A stretch of DNA of 64,000 nt from Gemmatimonadota bacterium (GTDB taxonomy: Bacteria; Gemmatimonadota; Gemmatimonadetes; Gemmatimonadales; Gemmatimonadaceae), in contig JAZKBK010000004.1 of the NCBI GenBank assembly GCA_040388625.1, forward strand, positions 1 to 64,000. The letters run 5' to 3'. This document shows positions 51,938-60,534 of the stretch, piece after piece. Position 1 is the first letter of the stretch; each line of letters begins with the position of its first letter. The notes beneath the pieces are model-generated. The model saw nothing but the letters and a program-made list of their open reading frames with translations, ran no database searches and was not told the DNA's origin. Both the position numbers and the translations under genes were made by a program.

Positions 51938-53166
51938 CAGACGTCTTCCCGCTCGATGGGGCACGACATGCAGCGGGGTCCGCCGCCGCCGCGCACGAGC
52001 TCGCTTCCGTCGATGGTGATCACCGCGCGCTCGTCATCCTCGATGCGCTCCTGACCTTCCAGGAACGACGTCGAGGCGACTACGCGGTATCCTGAAGACT
52101 CCATCTCGCGCAGCGTTTCATGATTGCGCGCGTAGCTCACCGCCAGTCCCGGACGAATCGCGAAGAAGTTGCAACCCGACGCCCACTGCTCGCGCTCCTG
52201 CATTATGCGCTTCTTGCCGCCGCAAACGATCGGTTCTATACGCATGCCACATTGGTGCAGCGCGACAAAGACGTTGGGCATCTCACGCATCGTCGCGTCG
52301 CCCTTGCTCCAGTGCAGGATCGACAGACGCTCTGCGCCAATGAAGTGCGGCGCGTGAATGACACACTGCTCGCGATCGATCTGCGTGAAGATCATGTCGA
52401 GATGGATCGCGGTGTTTTCCTTGGGCATCACGACGACGATGATGTTCGTGAAAGCAGTATTGCCGAACACGAGTGACACCAGCTCGTCGATCGCGGCCGG
52501 GCTGGACCGCTCGCTGAACCCGATCATCAGCAGGTCCGGCCGCAACGGATGCACGTCGCCGCCTTCCAGTGTGTAATTCACGCGCCGCTCGACGGATCCG
52601 TCGTACAGGATTCCCGCATTTGCGAGCGCCGGGTGGTGTGCGAAGAGCGTCTTCATGATCAGCTCTTCGGTCCAGCGGGTGCCGTACCTCATGGAGCCGA
52701 TCATGACGTGCTTGCCGAGTCCCATCGCGGTGTCGCGTGTGAAGAAGAGATTGGGGACTGGCGGGAGGGCGTATCCGGTTTCGTTGAGCGTACGCGCGAG
52801 TGGTCCCGGGGTTTCCTCGCGGCCCTCGATCAGGACGCGCACGACGTCTTCCGGTGGAAGGTCGTTGAGGTCCTTGGCGATGGGCGCGGACTGGAGAATG
52901 TCCATCGCTTCGCGGATGATCAGATGCCGAGCCTCGATGGTCGCTACCGTTTCCGCGAGCAGATCGCGCACGTAGTGTACGGTGGCGAACCGCTCCAGCA
53001 CGGCGACGAGGCGGCGGTGCTCCGTCTGCGCCGTCTCCACGTGGATGATGTCGTCGTACAGGTAGTCCTCGCGCGTGTCGGGGGTGACGGCGAGGAGTTC
53101 CGGACCGGGCTCATGCACCAGGACGGAGCGAAGGGGTCCGATCTCGGAATTGATGTTGACTGGCAT
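51934..53166 (-). CDS. arcA: Arginine deiminase
   Basis: The ~410-residue guanidino-group hydrolase converts arginine to citrulline and ammonia. Motifs are IGPLRSVLVHEPGPELL, PNLFFTRDTAMGLG, TLEGGDVHPLRPDLLMIG (substrate Asp), IHLDMIFTQID (catalytic His), and the nucleophile near the C terminus in ELVRGGGGPRCMSCPIERE. ATG 53166 is chosen; a TTG 27 nt upstream is possible. arcB and arcC are not adjacent. It diverges from rex across a Rex operator 58 nt upstream of this start, which suggests redox control. Confidence 0.95.
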   Translation of the reverse strand: MPVNINSEIGPLRSVLVHEPGPELLAVTPDTREDYLYDDIIHVETAQTEHRRLVAVLERFATVHYVRDLLAETVATIEARHLIIREAMDILQSAPIAKDLNDLPPEDVVRVLIEGREETPGPLARTLNETGYALPPVPNLFFTRDTAMGLGKHVMIGSMRYGTRWTEELIMKTLFAHHPALANAGILYDGSVERRVNYTLEGGDVHPLRPDLLMIGFSERSSPAAIDELVSLVFGNTAFTNIIVVVMPKENTAIHLDMIFTQIDREQCVIHAPHFIGAERLSILHWSKGDATMREMPNVFVALHQCGMRIEPIVCGGKKRIMQEREQWASGCNFFAIRPGLAVSYARNHETLREMESSGYRVVASTSFLEGQERIEDDERAVITIDGSELVRGGGGPRCMSCPIEREDVW

Positions 53167-53223
53167 CTTTTCGTAAGATAGCGGCGCGGTCAACTTGCGG
53201 GCTTTGGTGCTTTTATCATACCT

Positions 53224-53241
53224 TTGTGAAGAATTTCACAA
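53224..53241. promoter_or_regulatory. Perfect Rex operator (ROP) between arcA and rex
   Basis: TTGTGAA-GAAT-TTCACAA matches the known Rex consensus (TTGTGAAnnnnTTCACAA) with an exact dyad. It overlaps the annotated GTG of rex. A -10-like TATCAT (53214-53219) lies 6 nt before the GTG. Confidence 0.88.
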
Positions 53242-53882
53242 GCCCAATTTCGTACTTGAAACGCGTACCAGACTCTACAGTCCGTCGTCTATCGCTCTAT
53301 CTCGGATTCCTGGAGGAACTCGAAGACAGCGGTGAAGCAACCGTATCCAGCGATGTTCTCGCCCGCCTGGGCGGGACCACCTCGGCGCAAGTGCGCAAGG
53401 ACCTGTCGATCTTTGGCTCGTTCGGAAAGCGAGGACTGGGCTATTTCGTCCCCGAGCTCACTACGCGGCTGCGCGAGATTCTGGGACTCGGACGGGACTG
53501 GCACGTGGCCATAGTCGGAGCCGGCAAGATCGGGTTGGCGCTGGCCCAGTACCCGGGTTTCCGGGAGAAGGGCTTCCACGTATCGGCGCTTTACGACGCG
53601 TCGCCTGCCAAGGTTGGAACGAGACTGGATTCGATTCCGGTGCGCGACGTCCACCGGCTCGCCGACGATGCCGCGAAGGAACACTTCGACATCGGCGTGA
53701 TTGCCGTGCCAGCCGATGGGGCGCAGTTTGTGGCGGATACGATGGTGGCCGCTGGCATAAAGGCAATCATGAATTTCGCGCCTGCACAGATTACCGTTCC
53801 CGCCGATGTCGTGACGCGTACTGTGAACATGGGGCTGGAATTCGAGGCGCTATCGTTCGCCCTGGCGAACCTCTCGAAATAG
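53226..53882 (+). CDS. rex: Redox-sensing transcriptional repressor Rex
   Basis: The 218-residue repressor has a winged-helix domain (VPDSTVRRLSLYLGFLEELEDSGEATVSSDVLARLGGTTSAQVRKDLSIFGSFGKRGLGYFV, about 13-75) and a Rossmann NAD(H) domain (VAIVGAGKIGLALAQYPGF, about 95-115), ending with the swapped C-terminal helix EFEALSFALANLSK. Rex senses the NADH/NAD ratio. The GTG at 53226 lies in the Rex operator with no Shine-Dalgarno: either the mRNA is leaderless, or the TTG at 53259 (LKRVPDSTVRR) is the start, matching the usual Rex N terminus. Confidence 0.93.
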   Translation: MKNFTSPISYLKRVPDSTVRRLSLYLGFLEELEDSGEATVSSDVLARLGGTTSAQVRKDLSIFGSFGKRGLGYFVPELTTRLREILGLGRDWHVAIVGAGKIGLALAQYPGFREKGFHVSALYDASPAKVGTRLDSIPVRDVHRLADDAAKEHFDIGVIAVPADGAQFVADTMVAAGIKAIMNFAPAQITVPADVVTRTVNMGLEFEALSFALANLSK

Positions 53883-54133
53883 GTTCTTCACGGAATTCGG
53901 GGAGATGGCGAAGTCCGCGCGTTAGGCACCGGACATTCTCGCACTTAACATCAGGGCGATTCCAGGGCCACCGACCGCCTTTGATTCGACTCCACCTTGC
54001 GCGTACACACAGTCCGGTACATTTTCGCCTGGGGGAGGGACATTCCAGGACAAAGCTTGCGTCCTGCGAGCTGTGTATACTGCCTGGCGCAAAATAGAAT
54101 GATCCGAAGCTGCGGTTGTCGTTGATGGAGTAG
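53883..54133. other. Intergenic region after rex, no gene seen
   Basis: These 251 bp hold a -10-like TATACT (54076-54081) with no good -35 and a short open start (ATG 54099) that stops after 8 codons. Nothing else recognisable. Confidence 0.5.
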
Positions 54134-56079
54134 TTAATCGTCGAGCCGCCGGTCCGACAACGGTTCGGCCCGATCAGTGTTAACGCTGTCTCGGCCATTC
54201 GGGTTGGAACGCCGGTCACACTCGAAGTATCAGCCGATGTAAACATGCAGACCACGCGTGCGCATGCGGAGCTTGACGTGCCAGCGATCGCCCAGATCGC
54301 CTATCGGTCGACGCACGGGATGCGCAGCGTCGCGCGGCGTAATCCAGGTGTGCAGCTATCGTGGCGCGGCGCAGCACAGCAGGGACCGGGGCAGGTTCGA
54401 CGGGCAGTGAGTGTGACCTTCCCTGTGCCTGGTCTGTACTACGTGCGCGCATCACTCACCAGCGACGACCCCGAAATCGATGCCAGTGGCATGGTGCAGA
54501 ACTCCGCTGCTACAAAGGTCGTATGGGTGAACGTCACGACCACGGGTGGCCAGGTTATTCACTCGCTTGCGGAGCTTCAAGGGTTTCGTAAGACCAACAC
54601 TACGCACGACCCTGTGCTACAATACGCAGCCGCTCCATCCGCTGCGGTAGGCCTCTCAGCGCAGCCCGCACTAATACCGATCTGCGATCCAAACGACCCG
54701 ACCTGCGAGCCGCCACCACCGCCGGGCCCGTCGTCCACACAATTCGCTGGCACGCTTGTCTACTACAATGCCAGGGTAGGCTACAGTGTGCCTCTCCCTA
54801 GCGCCACGATCGGGATCTTCGACACGCGCGGAACCGGGTTTAATTCGGTGACGCAGACTGACGCCGATGGCAACTTCACATTGACCTGCCCGCCTGCATA
54901 CGAGCGTGGCTATCTCCAGATGGCGGCGAGCTCGGTCAACTCCGATGTCAAGGTGCTCGTAACGAACCGGCCCTCGATGCCGCAAGCGGATCTGGGCTAC
55001 TGGCCGGACCAGGCAAATGCGTCCGTGGATTGGTGTGGAACGTATACCGGGGATTACCCGGTCGGTGCTCCATCGCAGGCCGAGGCGTTCGACAACACAA
55101 GCCAGACCGTGACCAGGTCGCGGCAGGTGTTCGCGGTCTCGAGAAATCCGATCGGTGTCAATTTCGTCGACGGGCCGCAGGATACTACTTGGCCAACTAC
55201 AATACCACGACAGATTCCATCACGATCCACGAGGGCTACGCCACGGGCACCTACGGCCTCTTTGTAGCAGCGCACGAGTACGGACACGCCGTGCATCAAA
55301 CAAGGCTGGGAGGAATACGCATTACGACCGCCAATGCTAACGATCCCACCTGCTCGCACCACAGCTACACCCTAGTTACGAATTACCAATGTGCCTTACG
55401 CGAAGGGTTCGCCGATTATCACGCCGTTGCTCTCTGGGGTGCCACGCTCGGAGATACGCTGTACCCGGAGTTCAACAACGGTGACTTCGCCGGACCGCCG
55501 GTCGGCACGGGCTTTGGGCCAACCGGCCCAAGGACGGAAGGGGCGATCGCGTCGACGCTGCTGCACCTGGGAGATGGTATAGCGACGCGGACCGTGTACC
55601 GTAGCGACCCCGGCTACCAGTACTACAGTGACAACGTCGCATTCACGCACGCAACGGTCGCGACCGCAATACGCGATTGCACGGTGACCCGGTCAGACAA
55701 CACCTTCATCCCAGCTGACGGCATTGACTACCTGATGTACTGCATGGAAAAGCCCGCCAGTTACAACAGTGCGTGTATATATAGTGTGACTGGATCTCCG
55801 ACAACTGCGTCGGCCTCGATGACAGCACCCGCAGCAACATCAGGAGCGTCAGAAACATCGGGAGCGTCGCCGGCAAACACAGGGCCACCAGGCTGCCAGC
55901 CGGTACCTGGATATTATTCGCCGAACATCACACCGGATGAGCGCAGCAAGTTCGCGGGGCTACGCAGCCCATACGACCCGGTCCCGGTCCAGTGGTCGTG
56001 GGGCGCGATACCGCAACGAAACGGTTATGACCCTAGCGTGCGGACGGTATGGATGTGCAATCTCTTCTACTGCAGTTGA
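54134..56079 (+). pseudogene. Frameshifted secreted zinc metalloprotease (HEYGH) with Ig-like and TTR-like domains
   Basis: Two adjoining frames make one protein. Frame A (open from 54134, first ATG 54245, to about 55175) encodes an Ig-like segment (VGTPVTLEVSADV...YYVRASLTS), a Pro-rich linker (CEPPPPPGPSS) and a transthyretin-like repeat (PSATIGIFDTRGTG...TDADGNFTL). Frame B (about 55175-56079) continues with YYLANYNTTTDSITIHEGYA, the catalytic FVAAHEYGHAVHQ and REGFADYHAVAL (likely third ligand Glu), ending in a Ser/Ala/Thr-rich tail. A one-base loss near 55168-55180 joins them. No signal peptide or start is visible at the 5' end, so the gene seems decayed there too, unless the read is in error. 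Confidence 0.65.
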
Positions 56080-56103
56080 CCTGTAGTTGAGTCGGTTTGG
56101 TAT

Positions 56104-56784
56104 ATGATAAGAAGCAATGCGATGTGGCTCACCGACAAGGGTACGGCGACGCGTCGGAGGCTTGCACGAGCGAGCGGCGGATTGCTCGGATCGCTCGTAT
56201 TCCTCTCGGCGTGCCGCCCGCCAGCCACCACACAAGCACCGACTGGGGCCGTCGACCAACCCCAGTCGGGATCCCAAGCGGGGCCTCAGTCGAAGCAGCA
56301 GTCGGCGCGGCTCCCCGCGCCGGGCGTCTATGCTCTCATGCGCGTCAGAGGCTTGGCGATTCCCGCTGATCTCAAGCCGAGCGGAGCTTACAATCTTTTC
56401 GAGCGCGTCATCGGTGGTCGGCTTTACCTGACACCTGATAGCATCTACCATACGATCATCTGTGCCGACCTGGTCGGCTCGACGGACAAGGGGCCGAACA
56501 CGATGGACCGGCAGACCGAGGGCCGGTACTGGACTGCTGGTGGCCGGATCTATTTTAGCGCCCTCATCGTTGATGGACCGCCGGACAGTATAGCGGTGCG
56601 AGTCAGGGGAGATACGATAGAGTTCGCCGCTAATCTGTACGTTCGCGACCAGACGAGTTCGCTTGCAGCAGCATTCTTGCGCGGTCCCCCGATCCCGGCA
56701 TACGTCTGCGCCCCTGTCCGCAACTCACTAGAACGGGGTGCGCACCCGAAGCCGAGTGACATAAGCCATGGCGAGGGTCTGTGA
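56104..56784 (+). CDS. Putative lipoprotein, paralogue A
   Basis: The 226-residue precursor has a positively charged N terminus, hydrophobic GGLLGSLVFLSAC lipobox (Cys at about residue 37), a Gln/Ser/Pro-rich linker and a beta-rich domain: SARLPAPGVYALMRVRGLAIPADLKPSG, NLFERVIGGRLYLTPDSIYHTIICADLVGS, GRYWTAGGRIYFSALIVDGPPDSIAVRVRGDTIEFAANLYVRD. The same domain occurs in the next gene. I do not recognise the family. The ATG at 56122 is an alternative start. No clear Shine-Dalgarno. It follows the metalloprotease pseudogene by 24 nt. Confidence 0.65.
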   Translation: MIRSNAMWLTDKGTATRRRLARASGGLLGSLVFLSACRPPATTQAPTGAVDQPQSGSQAGPQSKQQSARLPAPGVYALMRVRGLAIPADLKPSGAYNLFERVIGGRLYLTPDSIYHTIICADLVGSTDKGPNTMDRQTEGRYWTAGGRIYFSALIVDGPPDSIAVRVRGDTIEFAANLYVRDQTSSLAAAFLRGPPIPAYVCAPVRNSLERGAHPKPSDISHGEGL

Positions 56785-56841
56785 AACGTCCGTAGTCTTG
56801 CGCGGATTGTGCGGGACTCCCATAGAGGATTGGGAGCGTCG

Positions 56842-57426
56842 ATGAGACGGGTGTTTTTTCTCTCGGTCCCGATCGCACTCGCTGCCCTGTCGGCATGCCG
56901 ACCGCGCGCTGTTGCGCCATCACCGGCTGGAGTGGTCGGCCAGCCGCGAGCAGCGGCTCAGTCGGCACGCCTCCCCGAGCCGGGCGTCTATGTGCTCAGG
57001 CGCGTCAGCGGCTTGCCACTTCCCGCCGACCTCAAGCCGCCAGACTATGATCCGCGGCGCGGCTCCAATTTCTTCGAGCGCGTACTTGCGGGCCGGTTGT
57101 ATCTTGCGCCGGATCGGGACTACCAGACGGTGATATGTTCCGACCTCGTGGACTCGGCGGGGCGCGCGTCGAACCAGTCAACTGGTTTGGGTGGAAGGGG
57201 CAATAAGTACTGGTTAGCTGGTGGACGGGTCTACTTCAGCGATGTCCTCGCGGACGCGCTACCGGACAGCACAGTGGTCGGAGTACGAGGCGACACGGTG
57301 GAGTTCGCGGGACAACTGTTTACGCGCGACCGGGGGAGTGTCTTTCCGCATCTTCCTGTGATCGTGGGAATTGTCTGCCAATCTCTCCGCGCCTCGCCAG
57401 GATGGGCGCACCCCGGAGCCGAGTGA
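56842..57426 (+). CDS. Putative lipoprotein, paralogue B
   Basis: The 194-residue precursor starts MRRVFFLSVPIALAALSAC, a clean lipoprotein signal with lipobox ALSAC. The mature domain parallels the preceding gene: SARLPEPGVYVLRRVSGLPLPADLKPPD, NFFERVLAGRLYLAPDRDYQTVICSDLVDS, KYWLAGGRVYFSDVLADALPDSTVVGVRGDTVEFAGQLFTRD. Loops differ in length while core strands are conserved, indicating an old tandem duplication. ATG 56842 is chosen over an upstream in-frame ATG because GGGAG precedes it and the signal peptide begins here. Function unknown, outer-membrane or periplasmic anchoring inferred from the lipobox. Confidence 0.7.
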   Translation: MRRVFFLSVPIALAALSACRPRAVAPSPAGVVGQPRAAAQSARLPEPGVYVLRRVSGLPLPADLKPPDYDPRRGSNFFERVLAGRLYLAPDRDYQTVICSDLVDSAGRASNQSTGLGGRGNKYWLAGGRVYFSDVLADALPDSTVVGVRGDTVEFAGQLFTRDRGSVFPHLPVIVGIVCQSLRASPGWAHPGAE

Positions 57427-57580
57427 CGGAAGTCGTGGCGTGTGACGAGACTTGTCAAAACGGAGACAAGTCAATGAAATCAACTCGCGAGTCGAGCAGG
57501 CTGTAATCGTCTCGTACGCCATCCCTCGAACATTGCTCCTCGCGGATGACGAGAAAGCAAGCATTGAACATGCGGCGATG

Positions 57581-58417
57581 TCAGTCCGGAATCCTCGTAT
57601 TCCGCGGGGAAGATCTAAATAGCTCGACGAACTGCAGCGGGGTGAGCCGCTCGGGTCGCTCGGTTGGTGGAATGCCGAGTGCTGCGAGTGCATCGAGCGT
57701 CACCGCTGGAACACCCGATGCCGACGGGGGAAGACTGCGCAGGATCGTTCCGATCTGCTTGCGCCTCTGACTGAACAGGCTCTGCACGAAAGAACGGAAG
57801 CGCCCCTGCTCTCCCTCACGAAGAATGGGATCGGTGCGCGGCGTGACTCGTATCACCGATGAATCGACTTTCGGTGGCGGCTTGAATGCGCCCGGCGGAA
57901 TGTCGAATACACGCTCGACGCGCGCCAGGACCTGGAGGTTGACGGACAACGCGCCGTAGCTTCTGGAGCCCGCGTCCGCCATCGCGCGCGTCGCGACTTC
58001 GCGCTGCACGAGGAAGACCGCACGGCGTGGAAGTGCGCACGCAAGTGCATGAAACAGGATCGGTGTGGTGATGTAATACGGGACGTTGCCGACGAGAAGG
58101 TAACCGGGCCCGCCAAGCTTGCCGGGATCCGTCTTGAGGATGTCGGCCTCAACGATCTCGACGCTTGGCGTGAGGGCGAACCGTTCGCGCAACAATGCGG
58201 CGAGCGCGCGATCGAGCTCGACTGCCACGACGCGGCCCGCGCGCTGCACGAGAATGTCGGTGAGCGCGCCACGGCCCGGTCCGATCTCGAGCACAGTATC
58301 GGTCTCGGTGGGCGCGAGTGCGTCGACGATTCGTGCAAGCGCGCGCTCATCCGCAAGGAAGTGCTGGCCCAGTCGCTTGAGCGTGGGCGGGAATCCACCA
58401 CGTGTTCGCGTGATCAG
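57581..58417 (-). CDS. rsmA: 16S rRNA dimethyladenosine transferase, apparent CUG start
   Basis: The ~278-residue methyltransferase dimethylates A1518/A1519 of 16S rRNA. Motifs are LKRLGQHFLADERALARIVDAL, TVLEIGPGRGALTDIL (SAM site), VVAVELDRAL, VEIVEADIL, YLLVGNVPYYITTPILF (the NIPYYI/NLPY motif) and the C-terminal helical domain SFVQSLFSQRRKQIGTILRSL. The KRLGQHFL segment lies upstream of the first GTG (58294) and no ATG, GTG or TTG exists in this stretch. The CTG at 58415-58417 overlaps the preceding TGA as CTGA, mirroring the ATGA/GTGA overlaps elsewhere, so CUG is the best start; ATC or ACG just after are alternatives. Confidence 0.9.
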   Translation of the reverse strand: MITRTRGGFPPTLKRLGQHFLADERALARIVDALAPTETDTVLEIGPGRGALTDILVQRAGRVVAVELDRALAALLRERFALTPSVEIVEADILKTDPGKLGGPGYLLVGNVPYYITTPILFHALACALPRRAVFLVQREVATRAMADAGSRSYGALSVNLQVLARVERVFDIPPGAFKPPPKVDSSVIRVTPRTDPILREGEQGRFRSFVQSLFSQRRKQIGTILRSLPPSASGVPAVTLDALAALGIPPTERPERLTPLQFVELFRSSPRNTRIPD

Positions 58418-59697
58418 CTCCGAAGTACGACGAGAGTGAGATCGTCGCGCGGCGGAATGTCGCCGGTGTGCTGGCTCAGTGCATCGAATACGCGATCGAC
58501 GATCACCGCAGCGGGCTCGGTGGCGTAGCGCTGGATCGTATCGAGCACGCGACGCTCGCCCATGGGTTGTCCGGCGTCATTCAGCGCATCGGTGATTCCG
58601 TCCGTGAACAATACCAGCAGGTCCTTTTCGGGTGTCCACTTGACCGTACGCGATGTCGGAGCCTGGTCGCTCATGCCCAGCGGCGGGTCGAGCGCGCCGA
58701 GACGCTCCGGCTCGCCCGTCGGACGGCAACAGAAGACGTGAGGATGCCCTGCATTGGCATACTGAAGCGTCCGGTTCTGCCTGTCCACCACCCCGTAGAA
58801 CAGAGTGATGAACATCTCCGTGTTCGAAAGCTCTTCGCGCAACGAGTAGAGCAGCGCGTGCAGCATCGCGGCGGGATCGAGCGTGCTCTGGGCGTGAATG
58901 GCTGCAGCGCTCATGGCGAGCGCCATGATGAGCGCGGCGCGGTATCCGTGACTCGAGACATCGCCGATCATCACGCCGGTTGCAGATGGGGTGAGTCGGA
59001 AAAGATGATAGAAGTCGCCGCCAACGCTCTCAGCGGGGACTACGCGCGCGGATGCTTCCGCCTGTGGCGCGACCACGTCGCCGCTGGGCAGAAGCTTCAT
59101 CTGCAGGTCGTGCGCGAGACGCACTTCCTGCAGCAGTCTCTGCTGCTCGATGGATTCGCGCACCAATCGCGCGTTCTGAATCGCGCTGCCGATCTGCGTC
59201 GCGATAGCGGCAACGAGCTTGACATCGCCGGCGCTGAACGCGGCACCAGTGGATCTGTTGGTCAGGCTGACAGCGCCCAGCAGCTCGGGACGACCGGCCT
59301 CCCCCGTCCACATTATCGGCACGGCCAGCACGGCACCGATGCGAAAGCCGTCATCAGTGACGTCGTCCTCGGGAGCGATGACGACCGAATGACGGCCGCG
59401 AAATGCACGTGCGGCGAGATTGCGCGGATCGGACAACGAGACGCTCGGGAGCGCATTCGGGACGCCGACGGACGCGATCGGATCGAGCATGTCACTGCCG
59501 GCCTCGCACGTGTAGATCGCGGCGCGGCGCGCTCCCACTGTTTCGGATACTTCGCGGAGAATCGTAGTCGCTGCACGATCGAGCGAGACCGTGCGGCCCA
59601 GGATCTCGCTGATCGTGTAGAGGAGATTGATCTCCTCGTAGCGTTCGGCCAGCTCGCGCGCGGCGTTCTCGATCTCGAGCTCGAGGTCGCGTGACAT
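58414..59697 (-). CDS. GAF-PP2C phosphatase (RsbU-type) of a partner-switching module
   Basis: The 427-residue protein begins MSRDLELEIENAARELAERYEEINLLYTISEILG, a coiled-coil lead into a GAF domain (about 40-195, SETVGARRAAIYTCEAGSD..GAVLAVPIMW..LLGAVSLTNR). A SpoIIE/PP2C domain follows (ARVVPAESVGGDFYHLFRLTPSATGVMIGDVSSHGYRAALIMAL, LYGV..NRTLQYANAGHPHVFCC, DLLVLFTDGITDALN, DDLTLVVLRS), with metal-binding Asp residues in GGDF, GDVSSHG and DGITD. It should dephosphorylate the STAS protein nearby. The start overlaps the kinase stop by one base (TGATG). Confidence 0.9.
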   Translation of the reverse strand: MSRDLELEIENAARELAERYEEINLLYTISEILGRTVSLDRAATTILREVSETVGARRAAIYTCEAGSDMLDPIASVGVPNALPSVSLSDPRNLAARAFRGRHSVVIAPEDDVTDDGFRIGAVLAVPIMWTGEAGRPELLGAVSLTNRSTGAAFSAGDVKLVAAIATQIGSAIQNARLVRESIEQQRLLQEVRLAHDLQMKLLPSGDVVAPQAEASARVVPAESVGGDFYHLFRLTPSATGVMIGDVSSHGYRAALIMALAMSAAAIHAQSTLDPAAMLHALLYSLREELSNTEMFITLFYGVVDRQNRTLQYANAGHPHVFCCRPTGEPERLGALDPPLGMSDQAPTSRTVKWTPEKDLLVLFTDGITDALNDAGQPMGERRVLDTIQRYATEPAAVIVDRVFDALSQHTGDIPPRDDLTLVVLRS

Positions 59698-60116
59698 CAG
59701 CGGTTGAGCGTGAGGCGTACGACGTGTTGCGGACCGCGGAACTGCTCGACGCGATCCATCAACTGGTGCATGAGGAAGATGCCGCGGCCGTCCTCGCGCG
59801 TGATGTATTCGGCAGTCGTCGGATCGTGCGACTCCTTTTGCATATCGAAGCCGCTTCCCTCGTCCACCACATCGAATACGAGCGCCCGATCGGACACGGT
59901 CGCGCGCAGGCGAACGTGCTTGCGCGGGTCTTCGTGATTGCCGCGGATTATCGCGTTCGAAAGCGCTTCGCTGAGTGCGACCGGAATGTTCAGCGAGCAC
60001 TGGCGCCGCGAGAGGCGCAGCGATTTGCAGTGCTCGGTGACCAGATTCACGATCGGCTCGATCTGTCTGACGTCACTCGGGATCTCGACGTCGAGCGCTA
60101 CGTAGGAAGGCGTCAC
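59697..60116 (-). CDS. Anti-sigma factor serine kinase (RsbW-type)
   Basis: The 139-residue HATPase_c protein has the N box NIPVALSEALSNAIIRGNHEDPRKHV, G1-like VFDVVDEGSGFD and G2 EDGRGIFLMHQLMDRVEQF. These proteins bind a sigma factor or phosphorylate a STAS antagonist using ATP. It begins with GTG 60116 and has no obvious Shine-Dalgarno. It is followed by the PP2C gene and preceded by an 85-bp gap after the STAS gene. No sigma factor gene lies in the cluster. Confidence 0.9.
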   Translation of the reverse strand: MTPSYVALDVEIPSDVRQIEPIVNLVTEHCKSLRLSRRQCSLNIPVALSEALSNAIIRGNHEDPRKHVRLRATVSDRALVFDVVDEGSGFDMQKESHDPTTAEYITREDGRGIFLMHQLMDRVEQFRGPQHVVRLTLNR

Positions 60117-60201
60117 CGCGTCGAATGAGAAGTCATAAGGAACGTCGGACGAGCCGGCCCACGCGACATCAGCGAGCCGGCGGTGCTCCGGATTCGGGGC
60201 A

Positions 60202-60534
60202 TTAAAATCCTTCGAGTGCCCGCTCCCTGGTATCGGCTATCTGGAAGAGCGTATCGAGCTTGGTGAGCTCGAAGAGCGTCTGCAGATCGTCGTTGAGATT
60301 GGCCAGACGCAGCTCGCCGCCGTGCTCGCGGATCTTCTTGCTGAGTGAAACGAGGACGCCGAGTCCTGAGCTGTCGATGTAGCCGGTCTGCGCGAAGTCG
60401 ATAAGGAACTTGCGGTCCCCTTTTTCCAGCTCGTCCAGCACTTTCTGCTTCAGCTCCTGGCGATTGCCGACGATCAGCTGCCCTTCCACATCAACCACCA
60501 CCACATCGCCGTTCTTCTTAAGCGTAAAGCTCAT
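60202..60534 (-). CDS. STAS-domain anti-sigma factor antagonist (RsbV-type)
   Basis: The 110-residue STAS protein reads [79 protein letters not shown]. The phosphorylatable serine is in [10 protein letters not shown]. In partner switching, the dephosphorylated form sequesters the RsbW-type kinase and frees its target. ATGA overlap with pta upstream; the kinase and phosphatase genes follow downstream. Confidence 0.93.
   Translation of the reverse strand: MSFTLKKNGDVVVVDVEGQLIVGNRQELKQKVLDELEKGDRKFLIDFAQTGYIDSSGLGVLVSLSKKIREHGGELRLANLNDDLQTLFELTKLDTLFQIADTRERALEGF

Noticed and set aside
55150-55200. Programmed ribosomal frameshift in the metalloprotease
   Set aside because: No heptameric slippery run or downstream pseudoknot is evident; a simple base loss plus a missing 5' start fits decay better.
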